Source of the DNA: Thiothrix sp. UBA5583
GTDB lineage: Bacteria; Pseudomonadota; Gammaproteobacteria; Thiotrichales; Thiotrichaceae
Direction: 5' to 3'
DNA length: 64,000 bases
Assembly (NCBI GenBank): GCA_002425225.1
Contig: DILV01000030.1
Location: forward strand, 1-64,000
The position numbers were made by a program, and so were the translations under genes. The notes under the pieces are model-generated. The model saw only the letters and a list, made by a program, of their open reading frames with translations. It was not told the DNA's origin and made no database searches. Positions within the stretch are counted from its first letter, which is position 1. Each line of letters begins with the position of its first letter. Shown here one piece after another: positions 44,905 to 53,799 of the stretch.

Positions 44905-46140
44905 TTACGCTAGCAGATGCTCGTGTAACTGGCGGGCAAAGCGGGTCATGTCCGTATCCAGCCCATACAAGTCCAGCCATGTTGCCGGGCGTAGTGGGCG
45001 TTCATTGGCAGGCAGCAAGGCACATTCATAGGTTTTCCCCTCCGTGGTTCCCACGGACAGGATACCCAATGACTGACGGAAATAGCGCCGGTACAGGTGT
45101 TCTGGCAGACGTTCTTTCAGGGTGGGCTGTTCCGGTAATGCCTGTTCCGTCATACGGATGTGTTTCAGTTGGGCATACGGGTAAAACTCGTGTTCCTCGT
45201 ACAGGAAGTGATCCATTACCCGGTCATACAGGGCGCGTCCCATCAGCAAGCCCTGTTTGGTCATGACCCACAGGTGCAGGTATTGCAGGCGGTAAATGTT
45301 GTTGCCTTTGCGGCCTGCCAGATCAGTTTGCAAGGCGCTAAGAGGAATGTTTTCCGGGTTTAGCAGCATTTGCTGGATTTCACTGCCGTCATTGGCAGCT
45401 AGCGGCACTTGCAGGTGTCCCCAACTTTCTGTGATGAAACCACTCCAGTTGTACTTGGCAAGTGTCTGGTCGAGTTCGCCAATTTCATGCGGACGCAGCA
45501 GATGCAACAGGGTATTGCGCAACAGGCGCCCCGTTGCCAACTGGTAGCATTCCTGCATGTCTGCCTGACTGGCGGGTTCGGGGATTTCGCTGAGCTGAGC
45601 TTCCAGGGTGGTCTGGTGTTCGGCAATTTCCACGGTTTTGTGGATGTGTGCCAGCAATTGCGTCTTGGCTTTGGCAATGTTCTGGTGGGACTGTAGCCAA
45701 TACCAGAAACCTGCACCGAGCGGAATGACTGCCAAAGCGGGGTGTTCCAGCAGGAGCAGGGCGCTGAGCAGCCCCCCCGTAAACAGGAAGAAATTGACGG
45801 GAGATGTGGCAGAACGGTAGCGGCTTTTCAGGGTCGCCAGTTGGCCTTGCATCGTGGCTCGCAAGTTGACATGTGGCAAGGTTCCCGGTTCTGGTGCAAA
45901 GAAAAAACGCCAGCGGCAGCACTCTTCCGGGGACTCGGCTTCCAGCAATTCGCGGGCTGCCTGATGACCACAGGCATGGTTGTTGAAGATCGGGTAGCTC
46001 CACACCTGATCCGGCAAGACAGGGTAGTCGGTTTTCAGATGGGCATCCGCCGCCGCCTGCTCACGCAGGTTGCAACGGTCACGGAATTCACGCAGCATGT
46101 ACTGCGACATCCCCAGCGTTTGGTACTCGTTGTTGGTCAT
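44905..46140 (-). CDS. Membrane protein of unknown function
   Basis: A 411-residue protein from the preferred start at 46140 (MTNNEYQTLG); not recognised. A hydrophilic N-terminal part of about 135 residues contains several Cys/His (NHACGHQ, EECCRW). A double membrane segment follows (FFLFTGGLLSALLLL and LAVIPLGAGFWYWL), then a long soluble C-terminal part with a possible helical stretch (QNIAKAKTQLLAHIHKTVEIAEHQTTLEAQL). No enzymatic motif is apparent. It lies between mtnA and xerD, transcribed from near the xerD start on the opposite strand. Confidence 0.7.
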   Translation of the reverse strand: MTNNEYQTLGMSQYMLREFRDRCNLREQAAADAHLKTDYPVLPDQVWSYPIFNNHACGHQAARELLEAESPEECCRWRFFFAPEPGTLPHVNLRATMQGQLATLKSRYRSATSPVNFFLFTGGLLSALLLLEHPALAVIPLGAGFWYWLQSHQNIAKAKTQLLAHIHKTVEIAEHQTTLEAQLSEIPEPASQADMQECYQLATGRLLRNTLLHLLRPHEIGELDQTLAKYNWSGFITESWGHLQVPLAANDGSEIQQMLLNPENIPLSALQTDLAGRKGNNIYRLQYLHLWVMTKQGLLMGRALYDRVMDHFLYEEHEFYPYAQLKHIRMTEQALPEQPTLKERLPEHLYRRYFRQSLGILSVGTTEGKTYECALLPANERPLRPATWLDLYGLDTDMTRFARQLHEHLLA

Positions 46141-46199
46141 TATTCTAGCCCTTTTTATGCGCAAGGATTAATCAAATTATAGCTGTTAGTAGTCAGACC

Positions 46200-47138
46200 A
46201 TGAAGCCTGCGAAAAAATCCTCAGCCCCTATGATTCGTTTAAAGTGCCTTAATCAGGCATTAATTGATCGTTTTTTAGACGTTTTTTGGTCGGAACGCGG
46301 TGTTAGCCGCAATACACTGACCAGTTACGAGCGGGATTTACGCCTGCTATGCTGCTGGCTGGATGAACGCAAGATTCCGCTGGGCGAAGCCAGCCGGGGT
46401 GATTTGCTGGAATACCTTGCCATCCGGGTGCGGGAAGGGGCAAAACCCGCCACGACTGCCCGGCTGCTTTCCAGTCTGCGGCGCTTTTACCGGTGGCAAG
46501 TGCGGGAAAACCTGCGCAAGGATGACCCCTCTGCCCAAATCGAAGCCCCCAAGCAGGGGCGCAAACTGCCAGGAACCCTGGCGGAAGAAGAAGTCGATGC
46601 CTTGCTGCAAGTCCCGGATACTGATTCACCCTTGGGTTTGCGTGACCGTGCCATGCTGGAACTGCTGTATGCCACGGGTTTGCGGGTTTCGGAACTGGTA
46701 GGAATCCGACTTGGAGAATTGTCCATGTCCAACGGTGTTATCCGTATCACGGGCAAGGGCAACAAGGAACGGCTGGTGCCGATGGGGGAAATGGCGCTCG
46801 ACTGGCTGCAAATTTATCTGCGTGATGCCCGCCCGTTGCTGGTTTCCGGCAAGCCGTTGGATGAAAGTGTATTTGTGACTGCGCGAGGTACGGGTATGAC
46901 TCGGCAGATGTTCTGGGTACTGATCCAGCGTTATGCGCTGGATGCCGGGATTGTGCGGCATATTTCACCGCATACCTTGCGCCATGCGTTTGCGACCCAT
47001 TTGCTCAATCACGGTGCTGATTTGCGGGTGGTGCAAATGCTATTGGGGCATAGTGACCTTTCCACCACGCAGATTTATACGCATGTGGCACAGGCGCGCT
47101 TGCAGGATTTGCATCGTCAACACCATCCGCGCGGCTGA
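46200..47138 (+). CDS. xerD: Site-specific tyrosine recombinase XerD
   Basis: A 312-residue tyrosine recombinase that, with XerC, resolves chromosome dimers at dif under FtsK control. All catalytic residues are present: Arg162, Lys186, His258, Arg261, His284 and Tyr293. The C-terminal stretch LRHAFATHLLNHGADLRVVQ is nearly identical to E. coli XerD, which separates it from XerC. It precedes dsbC, the same neighbour as in E. coli (xerD-dsbC-recJ), but is 142 bp away, so dsbC may have its own promoter. Confidence 0.95.
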   Translation: MKPAKKSSAPMIRLKCLNQALIDRFLDVFWSERGVSRNTLTSYERDLRLLCCWLDERKIPLGEASRGDLLEYLAIRVREGAKPATTARLLSSLRRFYRWQVRENLRKDDPSAQIEAPKQGRKLPGTLAEEEVDALLQVPDTDSPLGLRDRAMLELLYATGLRVSELVGIRLGELSMSNGVIRITGKGNKERLVPMGEMALDWLQIYLRDARPLLVSGKPLDESVFVTARGTGMTRQMFWVLIQRYALDAGIVRHISPHTLRHAFATHLLNHGADLRVVQMLLGHSDLSTTQIYTHVAQARLQDLHRQHHPRG

Positions 47139-47280
47139 AATCAGGAACTTGTTGGTGCTGCATCCATTCCAAGTGGGGTAACGTATACACATTGCAGCAA
47201 GCCATGCTAAGGTACGCTACCTATTGGGTTAAAGAATCAACAATATTTTTATATCGTTTTATTTCAGGAATTTAGCAAAC

Positions 47281-48009
47281 ATGTTCAAAAAAATGATTCT
47301 GGGTGCAGCCATTGGCCTGACACTCGCTAGCAGTTGGGCTATCGCCGAAGTACCGGCTGATCTGGGTGAAAAAATGAAACCACTGTTTGGTGGTGCGCCT
47401 GATTCCCTCAAGGAAACGCCGGTTGCGGGTGTGTTTGAAGCCAAATTCGGTGGTGAAATCGTCTACGTCAGTGCTGATGCCCGCTATGTGTTCGCAGGTG
47501 AGCTGATTGATGCGCAGACCAAGACCAACCTGACTGAATTGGCAATGTCGGCTGAACGCAAGGAAATTGTGAAGAAAATTGATGTCAGCAAGACCATCGA
47601 ATTCAAGGCCAAAGGCGATGAAAAGCACGTTATCTACGCTTTCACTGACGTTGATTGCCCATTCTGCGTCAAGCTGCACAAGGAAGTTCCTGCCCTGAAT
47701 GAAAAAGGTGTGACAGTCCGTTATCTGGCTTATCCGCGTGCAGGTGTGGGTTCCCCGGCTTACAAGAAAATGGCCAATATCTGGTGTGCCGACGACAAGC
47801 AGGCTGCCATGAACCAAGTCAAAAACGAAGGCAAGGAAATCACTTCCAAGGAATGTGCCAACCCGGTTGCCGAACAGTTTGAACTGGGGCAAAAACTGGG
47901 TGTAAACGGCACGCCTGCGTTGGTAACGGCTGACGGCATGATGATTCCTGGTTTCCGTCCGGCTGACCAGTTGGTGCAAATGCTGGAAAAAGCACCGAAA
48001 GCCAACTAA
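47281..48009 (+). CDS. dsbC: Thiol:disulfide interchange protein DsbC
   Basis: A periplasmic disulfide isomerase of 242 residues. A Sec signal peptide (cleavage near residue 22, IA-EVP) precedes the dimerisation domain (about 23-85) and a thioredoxin domain with the active site CPFC (126-129) in FTDVDCPFCVKLH. The cis-Pro loop is NGTPALV, and the second Cys pair (WCADDK ... SKECAN) is also present. It probably relies on DsbD for reduction. It would help fold the Cys-rich exported proteins of this genome; that link is inference. Confidence 0.95.
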   Translation: MFKKMILGAAIGLTLASSWAIAEVPADLGEKMKPLFGGAPDSLKETPVAGVFEAKFGGEIVYVSADARYVFAGELIDAQTKTNLTELAMSAERKEIVKKIDVSKTIEFKAKGDEKHVIYAFTDVDCPFCVKLHKEVPALNEKGVTVRYLAYPRAGVGSPAYKKMANIWCADDKQAAMNQVKNEGKEITSKECANPVAEQFELGQKLGVNGTPALVTADGMMIPGFRPADQLVQMLEKAPKAN

Positions 48010-48025
48010 GGCGGTGAGATAAATC

Positions 48026-50632
48026 TTATTTCAGTAACTTTTTCAGTCGATACAGCTCATCCAGCGCCTGACGCGGGGTGAGTTCATCTGGCTCAAGAGC
48101 CAGGAATGCGCTCTTGAGCTTGTCTGCCAGTTCATCTTTCGGTTCCGACGGCGTACCAAACAGCAGTGGCAAGGTTTGCCCTGGTTGTGGTGCTTGCTGG
48201 CTGTGTTTTTCCAGTGAAACCAGTTTCTTTTTCGCTTGGGCAATCACTCCTTTGGGGACACCAGCCAGTTGTGCAACCTGCAAGCCGTAACTCTGGTTGG
48301 CAGGGCCATCTTTGACCGCGTGCAGGAACACGATCTTGTCACCGTGTTCCACGGCATCAATATGCACGTTGGCGATAGTACTGATTTGCTCGGCAAGTGA
48401 GGTCAGCTCGAAATAGTGGGTGGCGAACAGGGTAAAGGCTTTGCGTTCCCGCGCCAGGAATTCGGCGAATGCCCATGCCAGTGACAAGCCATCGAAGGTG
48501 CTGGTTCCGCGCCCGATTTCATCCATCAGCACCAGACTGTGAGCCGTGGCATTGTTGAGAATGTTGGCAGCTTCGGTCATTTCCACCATGAACGTCGAAC
48601 GCCCGGTACTCAAGTCGTCGTGTGCGCCAATACGGGTGAAAATGCGGTCGATATTGCCGATACGCGCCGCTTGCGCCGGGACGTAGCTGCCAATGTGTGC
48701 CAGCAACACGATCAGCGCGACCTGCCGCATGTAGGTGGATTTACCACCCATATTGGGGCCGGTGATCATCAACATGCGGCGGCGGGAATCCATGTACAGA
48801 TCATTCGGCACGAACGGTGTATCCAGCGTGCGCTCGACCACCGGATGCCGCCCGCTTTCAATGTGGATGCCTGCGCCTTCCACCAATGCAGGGCAGTTGT
48901 AGTTCAGGGTATTGGCTCGTTCCGCGAAAGTGTTCAGCACATCCAGTTCGGCAATGGTTTGCGCACTTTGCCGCAGCGGGATCAGGTGTTCCGCCAGGGT
49001 ATGCAGCAGGTCGTCGTAAATCGCTTTTTCGCGGGCAAGCGCCCGTTCACGCGCTGACAACACCTTGTCTTCAAACTTTTTCAGCTCCGGCAGGATGAAA
49101 CGCTCCACCCCCTTGAGGGTCTGGCGACGGATGTAGTCCTTGGGAATGCGGTGCAACTGGCTTTGCGGGATTTCCACGTAATAGCCGTGTACGCGGTTGT
49201 AAGCCACCTTGAGTTTGTCGATGCCAGTGCGGACTTTTTCGCGGGCTTCCAGATCCAGCAGGTATTGGTCGGCGTTTTCGCTCAGGTTGCGCAACTCGTC
49301 CAGTTCTGCATCGAAACCGGTAGCAATCACCCCACCGTCACGGATGACCACGGGCGGGTTGTCGATAATGGCGGAATCCAGCAAGTGGCGCAGCTCGTCG
49401 TGCAAGCCGATATGGATGTGCAAGTGCTGGATATGCGGGTTATCCACGTCTGCAAGCAAGCGGTGCACCTTGGGAAACACGTGCAGCGAACTGCGCAGGG
49501 TCGACAAGTCACGGGGGCGTGCCGATGCTAGGGCAATGCGGCTGGCAATGCGCTCAATGTCGCCAATACCGCGCAAGGTATCGTGCAGGGGTTCAAAACG
49601 GTATTGATCCAGCAATGCACCGACTGCCTGATGACGGTTACGCAAAATGAAACGGTCACGCAGCGGTTTGTTCAGCCAGCGGCGCAACAGGCGGCTGCCC
49701 ATGCTGGTGGCGGTTTTGTCGATCACTGAAATCAGGGTGTTTTTGTGTTCCCCGCTCAGGCTGCTTTCCAGTTCCAGATTGCGGCGGCTGGCGGCGTCGA
49801 GAATGATGCCTTCGTCGCTCAGTTCCACCGTCAGGCTGTTGAGGTGGGGCAGGGCAGTGCGCTGGGTTTCCTGCACGTAATTGAGCAATGCCCCGGCAGC
49901 CGCAATCGCCTGTGGCAAATGCTCACAGCCGAAACCGCTTAAATCATGCACCCCGAACTGGCGCAGCAACAGGCGTTTGGCGGTGTCGAAATCGAAATGC
50001 CAGGCTGGGCGCGGGGTGGAAATACGGTTGCGGGTGAAAGTGGGTTTCCAGTCTTCCTCATGCAGGATTTCGGCGGGTTGCAGACGCTCGATTTCATTGT
50101 AAAGCGTGGTATCGGAATCGGCTTCCTGCACGGTGAAACGCCCGGTACTGAGGTCGATGGCGGCGATACCGTAACTTCCCCCCTTCCCCGACCCTTCCCC
50201 CGCAGGGGGGGCAGGGAGTGAGGAGGTGCGGGCGATGGCAATGAGCAGGTTGTCGCGGCGGTCATCCAGCAGATAGTCGTCAGTGACAGTGCCGGGGGTG
50301 AGCAGACGGGTGATTTTGCGTTCGACCGGGCCTTTGGATTTGGCAGGGTCGCCGATTTGTTCGCAAATGGCGACCGATTCGCCTGCTTTCAGCAATCTGG
50401 CAAGGTATTGTTCGACGGCGTGGTAAGGCACTCCCGCCATTGGAATCGGTTCGCCAGCCGAGGAACCGCGTGCGGTCAGGGTAATGTCGAGCAAGGCAGC
50501 GGCTTTTTTGGCATCCTCCATGAACAGCTCGTAGAAATCCCCCATGCGGTAAAACAGAAGAATGTCGGGATACTCGGCCTTGATGCGAAAGTATTGTTGC
50601 ATCATCGGGGTATGTTGTTGTTCTTTGCTCAT
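48026..50632 (-). CDS. mutS: DNA mismatch repair protein MutS
   Basis: An 868-residue mismatch-binding ATPase. The mismatch-reading FxE motif is in [10 protein letters not shown] near the N-terminus, Walker A is [13 protein letters not shown], and the Walker B/signature region is [14 protein letters not shown]. The sequence carries an in-frame insertion between NLLIAIAR and [13 protein letters not shown] (bases about 50177-50230) that adds about 15 residues relative to E. coli MutS and is encoded by a GC-rich palindrome. The insertion lies in the connection between domains I and II, so function is probably preserved. Convergent with dsbC (16 bp). Confidence 0.96.
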   Translation of the reverse strand: MSKEQQHTPMMQQYFRIKAEYPDILLFYRMGDFYELFMEDAKKAAALLDITLTARGSSAGEPIPMAGVPYHAVEQYLARLLKAGESVAICEQIGDPAKSKGPVERKITRLLTPGTVTDDYLLDDRRDNLLIAIARTSSLPAPPAGEGSGKGGSYGIAAIDLSTGRFTVQEADSDTTLYNEIERLQPAEILHEEDWKPTFTRNRISTPRPAWHFDFDTAKRLLLRQFGVHDLSGFGCEHLPQAIAAAGALLNYVQETQRTALPHLNSLTVELSDEGIILDAASRRNLELESSLSGEHKNTLISVIDKTATSMGSRLLRRWLNKPLRDRFILRNRHQAVGALLDQYRFEPLHDTLRGIGDIERIASRIALASARPRDLSTLRSSLHVFPKVHRLLADVDNPHIQHLHIHIGLHDELRHLLDSAIIDNPPVVIRDGGVIATGFDAELDELRNLSENADQYLLDLEAREKVRTGIDKLKVAYNRVHGYYVEIPQSQLHRIPKDYIRRQTLKGVERFILPELKKFEDKVLSARERALAREKAIYDDLLHTLAEHLIPLRQSAQTIAELDVLNTFAERANTLNYNCPALVEGAGIHIESGRHPVVERTLDTPFVPNDLYMDSRRRMLMITGPNMGGKSTYMRQVALIVLLAHIGSYVPAQAARIGNIDRIFTRIGAHDDLSTGRSTFMVEMTEAANILNNATAHSLVLMDEIGRGTSTFDGLSLAWAFAEFLARERKAFTLFATHYFELTSLAEQISTIANVHIDAVEHGDKIVFLHAVKDGPANQSYGLQVAQLAGVPKGVIAQAKKKLVSLEKHSQQAPQPGQTLPLLFGTPSEPKDELADKLKSAFLALEPDELTPRQALDELYRLKKLLK
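50177..50230 (-). repeat. In-frame GC-rich palindromic insertion in mutS
   Basis: Encodes [16 protein letters not shown]. The core is an imperfect palindrome: CCCTTCCCCC (50192-50201), GCA, then a G-run and CAGGG ending at 50216. Its coding sense resembles the [12 protein letters not shown] peptide inserted in metH of this window, suggesting the same family of REP-like repeat expressed inside proteins. Confidence 0.7.
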
Positions 50633-50819
50633 GGCTGACCGGGGCTGCTGCTGAAGAGGGGGAGTTTAGCAGCAATCGGCTGGGGGCGGGAACGCTTGAT
50701 CTATTCCTGAGTGTCACACTAGGTAATAACCATCCCTGAATGGGTGCTTATTTCGGGTCTGTGCCGGGATGGTGTAGAATCGCGCCCAGTTTTTCCAGAC
50801 TTTGTTTTGAGGAGCAGAC

Positions 50820-51899
50820 ATGACACGCGAACAGGTTGAAGCCGTACTGAAAGGCATCAAGGATCGTTATCTGGATCAGGACATCATAAGCCTGCATCAG
50901 GTCAAGGACATCACCGCTGATAATGGCAAGGTAGCCGTGCGTGTGGTGCTGGGTTATCCGGCAGGCAGCTACCGTGATGAACTGGCGGCGACCATCCGTA
51001 CCGCTTTGGCTGAGGCAGGCATCGCGGATGCTGACGTAACGGTAGAAACCCAAGTGGCTGCCCATGCCGTGCAGAAAAGCGTCAAACGCAAGGATGGCAT
51101 CAAGAACATTATTGCGGTTGCTTCCGGCAAGGGCGGGGTTGGCAAATCCACGACTGCCGTCAATCTGGCGCTGGCATTGCAAGCGGATGGCGCAAAAGTT
51201 GGGATGCTGGATGCTGACATTTACGGCCCCAGCCAGCCGCGTATGCTCGGTATTAGTGGGCAGCCGGAATCCAGCGATGGCAAGAGCCTGGAGCCGATGC
51301 AGAACCACGGTATCAAGGCCATGTCGATCGGTTTCCTGATTGAGGAAGATACCCCGATGATCTGGCGTGGCCCGATGGTCACACAAGCGCTGGAACAGTT
51401 GCTGGGCGATACCAATTGGGGCGACCTGGACTATCTGGTGATTGACCTGCCGCCGGGCACAGGCGACATCCAGTTGACTCTTTCACAAAAGATTCCGGTC
51501 TCTGGTGCGATCATCGTTACCACTCCGCAGGACATTGCCCTGCTCGATGCCCGCAAGGGTCTGAAAATGTTCGAGAAAGTCGAAGTGCCAATCCTCGGTA
51601 TTGTCGAGAACATGAGTATGCACATTTGCAGCAACTGCGGCACAGTTGAACACATATTCGGCGAAGGTGGCGGTCAGCGCATGGCGGAACAATACGGTGT
51701 GAACTACCTCGGCGGCTTGCCGCTGGACATCAAAATCCGCGAACAGGTCGATAATGGCAACCCGTCTGTCGTGGCTGACCCCAACGGTACGGTTGCGCAA
51801 ATCTACAAGGACATTGCCCGTAAGGCTGCTGCCCGTCTGGCACAAAAAGCCAAGGATTACAGCACCAAGTTCCCGACTATCAAGATCATGAACGTGTAA
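50820..51899 (+). CDS. apbC: Mrp/ApbC iron-sulfur carrier ATPase
   Basis: A 359-residue P-loop ATPase of the Mrp/NBP35 family that carries and delivers [4Fe-4S] clusters. An N-terminal DUF59/MIP18-like domain (residues 1-80) precedes the deviant Walker A GKGGVGKS (103-110) and the cluster-binding CxxC (CSNC) at about residue 268. The start has a GAGGAG ribosome binding site. It is a single gene between divergent mutS and a convergent alkyltransferase-like gene. Such carriers are needed for Fe-S enzymes; no specific client is indicated. Confidence 0.95.
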   Translation: MTREQVEAVLKGIKDRYLDQDIISLHQVKDITADNGKVAVRVVLGYPAGSYRDELAATIRTALAEAGIADADVTVETQVAAHAVQKSVKRKDGIKNIIAVASGKGGVGKSTTAVNLALALQADGAKVGMLDADIYGPSQPRMLGISGQPESSDGKSLEPMQNHGIKAMSIGFLIEEDTPMIWRGPMVTQALEQLLGDTNWGDLDYLVIDLPPGTGDIQLTLSQKIPVSGAIIVTTPQDIALLDARKGLKMFEKVEVPILGIVENMSMHICSNCGTVEHIFGEGGGQRMAEQYGVNYLGGLPLDIKIREQVDNGNPSVVADPNGTVAQIYKDIARKAAARLAQKAKDYSTKFPTIKIMNV

Positions 51900-51910
51900 T
51901 TCACGGCTTG

Positions 51911-51940
51911 AACGGCTCTGCTCATGCGGGCAGAGTCGTT
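51911..51940. terminator. Hairpin between apbC and the alkyltransferase-like gene
   Basis: AACGGCTCTGC pairs with GCAGAGTCGTT around an 8-nt loop, with one G-U pair. It lies 12 bp after the apbC stop; it slightly overlaps the end of the convergent gene. No long T-run follows. Confidence 0.5.
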
Positions 51941-52257
51941 GCCGCTTTCCAGCGAAACCGCTTTAAATCTACCCGCCCGTTGGCATCAAATTCCACCCCT
52001 TCGGTTTCCAGCAAATGGCGCTGGTGCAATTCGCCGCCCGGATAAGCCCGCCCTAGGCTGATGGTTCCTTTGGCATTGATTACCCGTTGCCAGGGAACGT
52101 CGGTAAATTCCGGCAGGGCGTGGAGGGCATAGCCAACCAGCCGCGCATGACCCGGCAAGTCAGCAAGCCGGGCAATATCACCGTAAGTGGCAACACAGCC
52201 CGCCGGAATACGGCGGACGGTGCGGTAAATGCGCTGGTGTTTGCTCAGGGTATCCAT
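51922..52257 (-). CDS. Alkyltransferase-like protein (Atl/YbaZ type)
   Basis: A 111-residue protein homologous to the DNA-binding domain of O6-alkylguanine-DNA alkyltransferase. The reactive Cys of the PCHR motif is replaced by Trp: PWQRV at residues 55-59. Such Atl proteins bind and flip O6-alkylguanine but do not repair it; they flag it for nucleotide excision repair. The helix-turn-helix and GRAYPGG region are conserved. The length is that of a single-domain Atl. Confidence 0.92.
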   Translation of the reverse strand: MDTLSKHQRIYRTVRRIPAGCVATYGDIARLADLPGHARLVGYALHALPEFTDVPWQRVINAKGTISLGRAYPGGELHQRHLLETEGVEFDANGRVDLKRFRWKAATTLPA

Positions 52258-52293
52258 GCAGGCACTGTAGCATGAACCCTGAGCGTGACACTA

Positions 52294-52869
52294 TCAGGCT
52301 GCGAGTGCTTCCGGCTGGTGCTGTTCTAGGGCATGTACCAGTTGCGGGATTTGCGACAGGGCAGGAGCGCCATCCATCAGCAGGGCAATCGGCATGACTT
52401 CAAAGATTTCTTCCGGGGTTGCGCCAAATTCGCGGGCGGCCTTGACGTGCATGTTGATCAGGTGGGAATCCTGTTGTACCAAAGCAATGCCCAGCCCGAC
52501 CAGTTCGCGGCAGCGGCGATCCATGCAGCCTTTGCTGAGGGAAAATTCACGCCAGGAATCTGACCATGCTTGCCACAAATCGCCCTGATGCTGTTCCGGG
52601 CTGGCTTGCAGGTAAAGGGCAACACGGCGCACTTGCAGCATTTCAGTTTCGGTTGCACCCAATTGCAGGGCTGCTTCAGTGTGGATGTCGATGCAGCGGT
52701 GGCAGTCTTTGGCAAGGGCGATGCCGAGCGTGATCAGCTCTTTCTGTTTGCGGTCGAGTACGCCTTTTTTGGTGCTTTCCTGGGAAAGCTCGCCGATGAT
52801 TTCGAGAAATTCGCCCAGACCGTAAGTTCTGGCCCGTTTGAGGGATTGGATAAAATCGTGGTCAACCAT
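52294..52869 (-). CDS. Carboxymuconolactone decarboxylase/AhpD-like protein
   Basis: A 191-residue protein with two CMD-like repeats. The first has the redox motif CHRCIDIH (Cys56, Cys59, His63), as in AhpD-type alkyl hydroperoxidases. The second (LVGLGIALVQQDSHLINMH) keeps the fold pattern but lacks both cysteines, so only one half is likely to be catalytic. A peroxide or thiol-related function is plausible. It lies between the Atl gene and the VOC gene on the same strand, but gaps of 36 and 88 bp leave operon membership open. Confidence 0.85.
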   Translation of the reverse strand: MVDHDFIQSLKRARTYGLGEFLEIIGELSQESTKKGVLDRKQKELITLGIALAKDCHRCIDIHTEAALQLGATETEMLQVRRVALYLQASPEQHQGDLWQAWSDSWREFSLSKGCMDRRCRELVGLGIALVQQDSHLINMHVKAAREFGATPEEIFEVMPIALLMDGAPALSQIPQLVHALEQHQPEALAA

Positions 52870-52957
52870 GATGTCTTGTCCTTTTTGTTGCAGTGCCGCA
52901 ATTCTATCACAAGTCTGGTGATTTACAGCAAATCACCCGCTCAGCGTTATGCAATTG

Positions 52958-53338
52958 TCATGTTGGCTGGCATTGCATGATTTCCACGGCATTGTCATCC
53001 GGGTCACGGCAAAACAGTGCCTGCCGCCCGGACTTGCTGCGACTGATGGCAATGCCAGCGGTTTGCAGGCGTGCGGCAAGGGCATCAATGTCATTACACC
53101 ACAGGGCAAGGTGGCGGTCGCGCCCGCCGTGTGCAGGGCGTAGCAAGCCAGCTTCAGGATTGGGCAATTCCAGCAGGTGGATTTGTTGCTGGTTGTTGAT
53201 GGTGAGCCAGGCTCCCGGAAAGCCGAGGTCAGGGCGGGCATCATCGACTGACAGCCCCAGCAGGTCACGGTAAAAGTTCAGGGAACGGCTGGTGTCGCTG
53301 ACAATCAGGCTGACGTGGTGCAGTGCGTGGATGGTCAT
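52958..53338 (-). CDS. VOC/glyoxalase superfamily protein
   Basis: A 126-residue single-module vicinal oxygen chelate protein. It starts ALHHVSLIVSDTSRSLNFYRDLLGL and ends DPDDNAVEIMQ, the usual first and last beta-alpha-beta units, with metal-ligand candidates His at residues 7-8, His in RDRHLALW and Glu in VEIM. The reaction cannot be assigned; glyoxalase I, fosfomycin-resistance and dioxygenase relatives share this fold. It follows the emrE-like gene by 11 bp, so the two are likely co-transcribed. Confidence 0.85.
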   Translation of the reverse strand: MTIHALHHVSLIVSDTSRSLNFYRDLLGLSVDDARPDLGFPGAWLTINNQQQIHLLELPNPEAGLLRPAHGGRDRHLALWCNDIDALAARLQTAGIAISRSKSGRQALFCRDPDDNAVEIMQCQPT

Positions 53339-53349
53339 GAATGCATTCC

Positions 53350-53679
53350 TCAGTGTCGGACTGCTTTTGAAAACAAATGGATCACCAGCACCCCGGCAAC
53401 AATCAGCCCCATGCCGATGGTAGCTGCCAAATCCAGCCGTTCGCCATAGAACATGACACCAATGATGCTGATCAAAACAATGCCCAGCCCGGACCAGACC
53501 GCATAGGTAATGCCCAAAGGAATGGTGCGCAGCGCCAGTGTCATGAAATAAAACGCCAGGGCATAACCAATCACCATGATAAATGTGGGTACGGGTTTGC
53601 TGAATTCTTCGGTCGCTCGCAGGGAACTGGTGGCAATCACTTCAGCAATAATGGCAAGTGCAAGGTAAAAGTAAGACAT
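53350..53679 (-). CDS. Small multidrug resistance transporter, EmrE-like
   Basis: A 109-residue SMR-family proton/drug antiporter with four membrane segments. The essential Glu is at residue 13 (AIIAEVIATSS), equivalent to Glu14 of EmrE. The AVWSGLGIVLISIIG and RLDLAATIGMGLI segments match the Qac/EmrE branch rather than SugE. The start at 53679 (MSYFYLALAII) is chosen because upstream in-frame residues are unrelated to the family. Confidence 0.92.
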   Translation of the reverse strand: MSYFYLALAIIAEVIATSSLRATEEFSKPVPTFIMVIGYALAFYFMTLALRTIPLGITYAVWSGLGIVLISIIGVMFYGERLDLAATIGMGLIVAGVLVIHLFSKAVRH

Positions 53680-53799
53680 GGTTCCGAGTTTAACTGGTTT
53701 GTGAAAAAGAGCTGCTAGCATAAACGCGCAGGCGGTTTGCAGCATAGCAGTCTTTGGGGGGATTCCCTGCCGGACATGGCTTCCGGCAGGGTTAAGCAC

